Part shown: in pieces, positions 57,553-64,000 of the stretch
How positions within the stretch are numbered: the first letter of the stretch is position 1
Layout of the letters: each line of letters opens with the position of its first letter
The notes under the pieces: generated by a model
Database searches by the model: none
The model's input: only the letters and a program-made list of their open reading frames with translations
What the model was told of the DNA's origin: nothing
Origin: Isoetes taiwanensis
Lineage: Eukaryota > Streptophyta > Lycopodiopsida > Isoetales > Isoetaceae
Assembly (NCBI GenBank): GCA_021234155.1
Contig: JAJEKV010000005.1
Location: 64,001 to 128,000 of the forward strand
Reading direction: 5' to 3'
DNA length: 64,000 nt
Translations under genes and position numbers: made by a program

Positions 57553-58510
57553 TTCTAATGTTTTTCATATAGACTCAGGCATGATGTTCACGCCAGACCC
57601 TCCATCTATTGTGCAATTCCTTATTAAGGTTCCATTAATTTCAACATCTAGGCATGGGGAACTTATGTCGGCTATTATGGGCCATGCAAAATTTACAATT
57701 ACCTCCTATGACTCTTTAAAACAGACATTAATATCTTACAAAAACTAGGGTGTTGTTTAAAGGTGAGTGAGGGTTGTTTATTTTCCATATCTTTTAAAAT
57801 ATCATAGGGTGACTCATTTTTCTAATTCATAGTTCTCTTATACCTTTTATGGACACCTTTATCCTTGCTTTTAGGTGGTTGTATTTTATTGTAATCTCTC
57901 TTACTGCTTTCTATTCTATTCTATTCTATTCTATTTTATTCTTTAGGTTGAGGCAATTCTTCGATTTCTTCAAACATCTCTTGTGAATCCATCATATCCA
58001 CCTCGTCATCTAACATCTGTTCCTCAAACGAATTTCGAAACTCGTTATCTTCATTATGAACTAAACTTTCATTATTAACCCCTTATTGTTCTCTCTCCTT
58101 ACCCAATTCCCTTCCTCTCCTTCTTAAATTCCTTGCATTACGAGTTTCTACAACATACGTTGGAGTACTTGGTTCTACTATCAATGACAACCTCTTCACC
58201 CCTATTCTTAGGGGCAGGATTTTGTATCACTTTAAGCTTATGAGGGCAATTTTCTTGGGCATGTAATCCTTAGATTTGACAGATTCCACATATTGATTGG
58301 TAACCTATTGGTTTCATTTTGTATTATACACAGGAACATGTTCTCTATACTCATACATTAGTTGAACTTGGTATCCTTGATATTGGGGAGATCCTAAGGC
58401 TTGAGTTTAAGGTCTTATCATCCCAACTCCCATCCCTTGATGTAATTGAAAACATTGATCTGTTCTATGATTTGTTTTCCCACAGTTTCGACAAGGAGAC
58501 TTAAATTAAG
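57553..58510 (-). pseudogene. Tat-like gag C-terminus (copy 2)
   Basis: The minus strand is homologous to 53560-54410 of copy 1, with stops and small indels. The glutamate-rich segment before the protease is readable. A TATTC microsatellite (57907-57950) disrupts it. Confidence 0.65.
57907..57950 (+). repeat. TATTC microsatellite
   Basis: Six or so units of TCTAT/TATTC in the gag relic; absent from copy 1. Confidence 0.8.
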
Positions 58511-60105
58511 TTTTTTTTTTTTTTTTTTTTTGAAGGTAAGATAAATTTATATTCAGATAGGAAGCCTTGAAGTACAAAGGATCCCATGTGGATCAAATAT
58601 AATATTTGAAGCTTGGTACTTATACTTTTCCTCAAACCTCTTCTTCCAACTAACTAGTACTACAGGATCAAATCAACATCTTCCCAGCTAGAGGAATACT
58701 ACAGGAGACAAAAATAAATTTTCCACAAGCTACAAATATACCTTGAATGCTCTATGAACCACCTCTTGCAAGAGTAGAGACGAACCGAGAAAGGCATGAA
58801 GAAAACATGAGCAATCTCCCGCATTGCTCAAGGAAGCTAACACAGCTCCAACTAACCCATTCTGCAAATTAATCAATACTGATTGAACCAGGAATATATG
58901 CAGTCGGCCTAGAATGAATGTAGCCATCAGAAATGCTGCATTGTCGGGATATGAAGCAATCAGCCTGTGCTAGACCCCAAAGCCCCTACCAGGACTCCTC
59001 CCTAAAGTCCGCTCAAGATATATAGGCTTCCCCCGCTCAATAAAATTCCCTAGCTCTAAGCATCTCAAAGCAGGTCCAATAAAATATAGTTCTGATCTCA
59101 TCAAAAAATCTGAAGACAGGCTAATCTATTCTTCTTCTTTTTCTTCAAGAAACAACTCTACACCTTTCCGCTAGTAGGAAAGAGCAAGAGGAAGGGAAAA
59201 GCTTCTGGCATTACAGACCTGAGGAAAGAATACAGCTGCCAATTATCTAGAAATTTGAAGCATCTTCTCTCATAGCCCTGCATCTTAATTACTCAACCTT
59301 ATAGGCAATCTGAGCCATTTCGGTGTGCATCCACAAAGGAAAGAAAGGCCAGCCCAGCCCCAAAAATTGCGCACCACCGCCAGGATCGCCTCACAGCATC
59401 ATTTTGAATTCTGCCCCTTTCTTTGCTTAAATTTGAGAGAATCGAAAGCAGACTATGGAGATAAGGAAGGGCAAAGGCAGAAATTCAAGAAAGGGCGAGG
59501 TATGAGGCGACGTAATGGGCGGATATGCCGGACGGTGATGGCAGAAGAAGAATGACGGATAGAATGGGGCAACGTGGAGGAAAATTTAGTGGTAAAAGGG
59601 CAACAGGGGGCGGATTTTGGAAGGAAACAGGGGCAACTGTGGCTATGGTGGCTATGGGGGCGGATTTGGGAAGGAAACAGCGGCAAGAAAAACTTCAAAT
59701 CTCTCAAAAATTCTTACAGATCTGGGCGAAATACCTTGATGCAGCATAGATAGTTGAAAGCAGCACTTGGGGTTGCAAAAAACACGAATGGCCTGCTGGC
59801 CAGACTAATCTGTTCAATGGAAAAAACACAATGCTTACCTAGCGGAAGCATCAGAGCAAAGATCCACGTTAGTGGATAATCTGAGAAGGCTGGAGAGGCC
59901 GCCATGAAGAAACTCCAAGAAAACCAGAAAACGGAAGCAGATGGAGGTGAGGAACCGAAAAACCAGACACCAAAACCCTTGTGCTAGCCATCAGATCTGG
60001 AAACAGAAGAAAATTGCAGCCACTGCAGTGCCGATAGCAGGGATTAGGGGCGGCCCCTTTCCCTACCGCCACCCTAGCCGTGAAGGCGCCAAGAAACCAT
60101 CCTTC
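58511..60105 (-). mobile_element. LINE-derived non-autonomous retroelement C
   Basis: A 13-bp duplication GACTTAAATTAAG flanks it (58498-58510 and 60106-60118). The poly(A) end is at the left. The 3' end reads ATCTTACCTTC before poly(A), with GATCCCATGTGGATC nearby as in element B. The 5' end (near 60100) has GGCTAGGGTGGCGGTAG. No RT or endonuclease is readable. A GGGGGCGGATTTGGGAAGGA-like duplication occurs at about 59607-59682. Confidence 0.75.
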
Positions 60106-60190
60106 GACTTAAATTAAGTAGGCATTGGACATTCGCTAGGAAGCTGACCATACCCTTTACATTTCACACACCACATATTTGTTCTTCCTT

Positions 60191-61480
60191 CAGTTACCAA
60201 GGGCAGAATGTGGAAGTAGCATCCACATACAAATATTTGGGAGTGGAGTTTCCTTCTACTATGCACTGGGATACATCCATACGGGCCACGAAGTTACTAA
60301 GGGCTAGAAGGCACTATATGCAATGCAAAACAATAGTCATAGAGCGAGTTGTATGATTGGACCCATCGGTCACACTGTTCAAGGTCTTAGTGGAGCCTCG
60401 CCCTTTTATACGGGGGTTGAAGTATGGGGCCCAAGAATATCCTCGCTACTTGGAATGACTTGGAGCAAGGTGCGAAAGCCTTCTTGGTACGAGCACTAGG
60501 GGTGAAGTCCACAGTCCCATATCAAATTCTCTGCGAGAGACGATTTGATTCTTGCCTCTTGGAGGGCTGCCCTTGATCGCCACATTGTCTACTTTCGGAA
60601 GGTGATCAATATGGACGATGATCGCCTCCCTAAACTAGCTTATATCATGGCAATGGGGCCCGCAGCCCTCAAGGCCTGTTGGAGGAAAAAAGAGAGCTCA
60701 ATGGATGGCTAGATGGAATGTGCGGTGAGCACGAGGTGCATACATGTGCAAAAGCAGGCGAGATCGTCATAGCTTGAGGCAATATCTTGACGCTTGCTTC
60801 ATCAGCCAAGCTTTGGGATGCCGACACCCTTGAGCGAGGTTTGGGATGCCGGCACCCTTGAACAGGTCAAGACAAAGACACACTAAAGCGCCACATAAAT
60901 CCCACATTAGAATGAGGCCCACAATGCTACTGCGCACTCACTTGCCGATGAAAAGACTTGAGACTCATTGCCTCCGTCACAGACGAGGGCACATCATCTT
61001 CAAATTGAGACAAGGCGGATGGATTGGTGAGCCACATCGGGGACAAAGCTCTGTCAATGCCGCCAAATGGGAGTCATTGAGGATGAATCTCATACCCTTC
61101 AAAGTTGCCCAGCATATGATCAAATCCGGACGCGCTATGCTGAGTTGGTCAGGCCTGGCCAGCCGCTACATGTGACATTGAGCATGGCCTGTATACGGGT
61201 GCTAGGATCATACCTTCAGGAGGTCATGGACATGCGAGATCAGCTATGTCCTCGGGCACGCGCTTGACATGTACATACACATTTATTTCATGATGATGTA
61301 TACTTGTACAGTTTGACAACATTCTTATTACTGCCACGGTTTTTCCCTCGAAAACCCTTCGGGGCGAGGGTTTTTTAACCCGAATAGTAATAAGTTTGAT
61401 GCGCTCCTTCTGGGTCCCATAGGCCGATTGGTCTCAGTGGACGATAAAAAACTATTCTTATTCTTATTCTTTCTTATTCT
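60191..61480 (+). mobile_element. 5'-truncated LINE, RT thumb and C-terminal zinc motif
   Basis: The remnant starts in the RT thumb (STYKYLGVEFPSTMHWDTSI). It continues in shifted frames with WNDLEQGAKAFLVRALGVKS and TVPYQIL, and ends with VIEDESHTLQSCPAYDQIR (61067-61267), part of the LINE C-terminal Cys/His motif. The 3' UTR has a hairpin (GGGTTTTTTAACCC), GGTCTCAGTGGACGATAAAA and a TTATTC-type tail, not poly(A). It cuts the gag zinc-knuckle region of gypsy copy 2. Confidence 0.65.
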
Positions 61481-62569
61481 TTAGAAATTTGTGGTTTAGA
61501 TTCCAAACCTTTTATTCAATTTAATTGTAATTCAGTCATTTGCTTAGTTAAACTCTCAATCAATTCATCCTTAACCTTTGCAGTTTAACATCCACAGGTT
61601 GTTCAGGTTACTTTATGGATAAAGTTGGAGTTTCATTATTTGCACCTACTTGTGTTTTACTATAATCAATTGTACCCATCATTGAAGGAAAAGTGCGAAT
61701 AGGCATACCTGAAATGTTTGCAATGGGACTTGCCTCTATAAGATTATATTTGGAACCATAACTGGTGCAGCACCTTTCAAAACTGAAGGCATTGCCATCC
61801 TCGGGTGATAATATCTTGCCATGCCAATCTTTGCGTGTTCCCAACTTGAGGCATGCTTAATGGCAGCTTCTAAAGTGGGTAGGAGTTTGACCCTTTGTAA
61901 AAAAACCCAGGTCAGGTGGCAATCTATTAGTAAAATACCTCACTTGATCTTCTGCAGAAGGTAGAGGCTCCTTTTTCGCAACCAATCTCCTGAATCTAAT
62001 CACATAACTCTGCAAACTTTCCCGGTAAGAGCTTAATATAATTTAATTCATCACTTACTCTTTGTGCAAACCAGTCTGAATGCCGTTAAGAATCCCTTTT
62101 TTAAGTTATCCCTTTTTTAAGCAGCCCTATACCATTCCACGGCACCATCTTGTAAGGTAGCCGGAAAGAGTCTTAGCCTCTCAGCATTCCCATCCTCCTG
62201 ATTTGCCTCACTTATAGTTAAAAAGGCATGCACATGGGAGTCTGCATCCACACTTCCTAAGGTAAAAAATACAGGATATTTCATTTTTGAAGTCTTTTGT
62301 GCAATTGGAAAGAGTGTGTTAGTATTAGAAATTCCCAAGGTACTCTCTTCCTCACTACTATCCCCAGAACCTGAAGGAATTGTGCTGCTACTACTAAATC
62401 CTACCTCTACTAACAATCTTTCTTCTTCCAAAACTTGCTCAACTAATTCCTTTCATTTTTTCTCTCTAAGCTGTAGTCTAACAATACATTTGGTCTCTTG
62501 TCTAGCTATACTCTTCTTCCTCCTTTCTTCATCAAGACCCCAATTCATTCATCAACAACGATAGCTCTA
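61481..62569 (-). pseudogene. Tat-like gag N-terminal half (copy 2)
   Basis: The start at 62431 gives MEEERLLVEVGFSSSSTIPS, then KYPVFFTLGSVDADSHVHAF and LFPATLQDGAVEWYRA. The latter is the Retrotrans_gag core (L-x-G-x-A-x-x-W). Past the stop at 62117 the match to copy 1 (52740-53330) continues with shifts, including IANISGMPIRTFPSMMGTID at 61608-61844. Confidence 0.75.
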
Positions 62570-63322
62570 ATTAATTTCTCGGAATCCCCCCCAAAACATG
62601 TTAACTTGGTCAACGCAACCAAAGCAAACTAAAGACCAAGAGCTAACGACAAGAACCAAAGCAAATCTCAAGGTATATGAGACAGGCTAAACCTCACTCT
62701 ACTGGCATCATACATCACCAACATAATCATACCATCATAATTTCTTGCACCAATTCATATCATAAACTTAACTTCATTTAAGATTAGAGAAATTGAGATA
62801 AAGTTCAACAGAATCACATAATCATACTCAAAATATCATACTTCAACATAATAATATTCAACTGATCAAGAAAGATACTCACAACTTCAAGAACTTTGTC
62901 CAGATGTCATCTTCCAAAATTGGGTCTCCCTTCTACATGAATTTTGGCTATCTTATACAAAATTGCACTTGATCCTAGCCACCAAATCTGGGCAAATCTC
63001 AACCTTAGATCCAAATTCCAACTACAAATGTAGGCCAACTCAACATCAAATGTAGGCCATCTAAACTCCTAGCAACTACCATGCTCCTCCAAATTCATGA
63101 CAGATCATTAACTTATCAACCATTGAAAATATTTTTTAAGGACTTTAATACTCCTTCAAGTCCATAGGTTCCACTTTAATACATCATAAATGCTTCCTCC
63201 ACAATATTTGCACATTTTTTACAATTTCTCCACATTACACCTGTATAATTCTTCATTTATGCATGCATTTCATAAATTTAAGCTCATTATGAAAAAGTGG
63301 TCAAGCTAAAACACACAATAGC
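62570..63322 (-). repeat. Probable LTR and leader of Tat-like copy 2
   Basis: Inverted counterpart of 50942-51715. The PBS-like leader lies at 62571-62600 (plus-strand TTAATTTCTCGGAATCCCCC). Homology with copy 1 continues to about 63660. Confidence 0.45.
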
Positions 63323-63662
63323 CATTCAACTCCCATTCTTGGTTGGAGTGGAACAAAGCTCTCGGTTGATACCATGAAGCTTTCAAATTCATTTTCGACA
63401 GAGCAATCTAGAGTTACAAAATTCGAGTCAGAATTTAGGGTAAAATACCGAAGCTATTCTACGGTGAAGTTCCCTTTGGCATAGATCAAAGCTATTCTAA
63501 AGCAGATCGAAGTTCCCTTGGCGGGGGCTTCTATCTTCACACAAATTTTGTTGGAGAAAACACCTGGGCGGGAGGAGAGGAGCAATGGTCATAATTACTT
63601 CTGTGTAATCTGACACCCAAACCAAGAGTCACGGTATTACCGAACCTATGTGCAACTGACAC

Positions 63663-63783
63663 CTGGAATGGAATGTCGTTTAGAGGCTCGGTCAAAAAAT
63701 TATGTACAAGCTCAGGTACATTTCTCCAAGGACAGTCCTGCCTCAAATCTTCGAGTGCAACCAAGGAAAAAATATTCAGTTTG
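63663..63783 (+). pseudogene. Possible end of LINE ORF1
   Basis: An open frame reads ARSKNYVQAQVHFSKDSP and RVQPRKKYSV before TGA at 63781. It lies just upstream of the ORF2 start and just after the homology of gypsy copy 2 ends. ORF1 identity is inferred from position only. Confidence 0.35.
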
Positions 63784-63789
63784 AGCTAG

Positions 63790-64000
63790 ATGAAGATTGT
63801 AACATGGAATATGAGAGGAATTAGATGCCCCCTTAAAAGGAAGAGAGCCTTAATTGCAATTAGAGAAATGAAAACAGATATCGTTTTGCTACAGGAGCAC
63901 CTTTCAAAATTTGAAGCTAGTAATTTGGGGAAATGGATTAACCCAGCTGGAGATTCCATTTGGACTGTGGCAGATGGAACTAAGGGTGGAGTATGTACAG
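63790..64000 (+). CDS. L1-like LINE ORF2, endonuclease N-terminus (runs off window)
   Basis: The ATG at 63790 opens a frame of 70 codons to the window end with no stop. It begins MKIVTWNMRGIRCPLKRKRA, the APE-type endonuclease start (catalytic Asn in WNMRG). MKTDIVLLQEHLSK follows, with the catalytic Glu in the position of the usual LQET/LQEH. GDSIWTVADGTKGGVC fits the next strand and loop. The endonuclease nicks target DNA to prime reverse transcription. This is the only long uninterrupted domain-bearing frame in the window, so the copy could be young, but the rest is not visible. Confidence 0.8.
   Translation, partial: MKIVTWNMRGIRCPLKRKRALIAIREMKTDIVLLQEHLSKFEASNLGKWINPAGDSIWTVADGTKGGVCT

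Larger units (their letters stand above)
56740..63660 (-). mobile_element. Tat-like gypsy element, truncated in RT (copy 2)
   Basis: This is an inverted homologue of 50575-55711. It keeps the gag N-terminus that copy 1 lost. It is expanded by a LINE-derived element (58511-60105) and a LINE remnant (60191-61480). A small TATTC repeat lies at 57907-57950. RT ends at the same residue as in copy 1. Confidence 0.75.

Overview
The window reads as nuclear DNA from a repeat-rich plant or other streptophyte. The support is a Copia element primed by initiator tRNA-Met, a chromodomain Ty3/gypsy element, a Tat/Athila-like gypsy pair, LINEs with poly(A) tails, short GT-AG introns and several small inverted-repeat transposons. 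I cannot name the species. I found no rRNA gene, no CRISPR array, no organellar gene and no clearly intact host gene. Nearly everything is mobile DNA or decayed coding sequence, much of it nested.

Region 1-12 kb is dominated by long strand-asymmetric tracts, pyrimidine-rich to about 2.4 kb and purine-rich after that. Open frames over them (poly-Phe/Ser/Pro or poly-Lys/Gly/Glu) are artefacts of base composition. The tracts are bodies of a dispersed element of about 2.1 kb. Its ends look like a Helitron: 5' TC, and a 3' hairpin followed by CTAG, inserted between A and T. At least six copies or part-copies are visible: 1-669 and 670-2560 on the minus strand; 2561-4733, 4850-8046, 9661-11899 and 14652-16781 on the plus strand. 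The same landmarks recur in the same order inside the copies.

Region 12-25.3 kb holds a decayed gypsy element (gag, zinc knuckle, protease, RT linker). It was split by a GGGT...ACCC inverted-repeat element with an AGCT target duplication, which was then split by one of the purine Helitrons. Next is a minus-strand Copia element (17912-25275) with both LTRs, PBS, polypurine tract and TAACC target duplication. A LINE-derived element, a 275-bp MITE and a LINE 3' fragment lie inside it.

Region 25.3-35 kb holds decayed coding DNA: spliced fragments of unknown function, an FCP1/HAD-type phosphatase pseudogene, a minus-strand pseudogene of a repeat-associated protein family split by a 649-bp MITE, and a small coiled-coil gene flanked by repeats of a TCACACGACGCGAA-like motif.

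Region 35-45.4 kb holds a minus-strand chromovirus (protease to chromodomain), whose 3' LTR has a heat-shock-element-like palindrome upstream of a TATA box. It contains a second copy of the 275-bp MITE and ends at a CACTA-like terminus. A tandem array with a period of about 1.1 kb follows (39.9-44.9 kb).

Region 45.4-64 kb holds a LINE-derived element, a spliced and decayed DNA-methyltransferase-like gene, minisatellites, a tRNA-like promoter, and two inverted copies of a Tat-like gypsy element whose RT stops at the same residue. The second copy carries a LINE-derived element and a LINE remnant. The window ends inside an L1-like ORF2.
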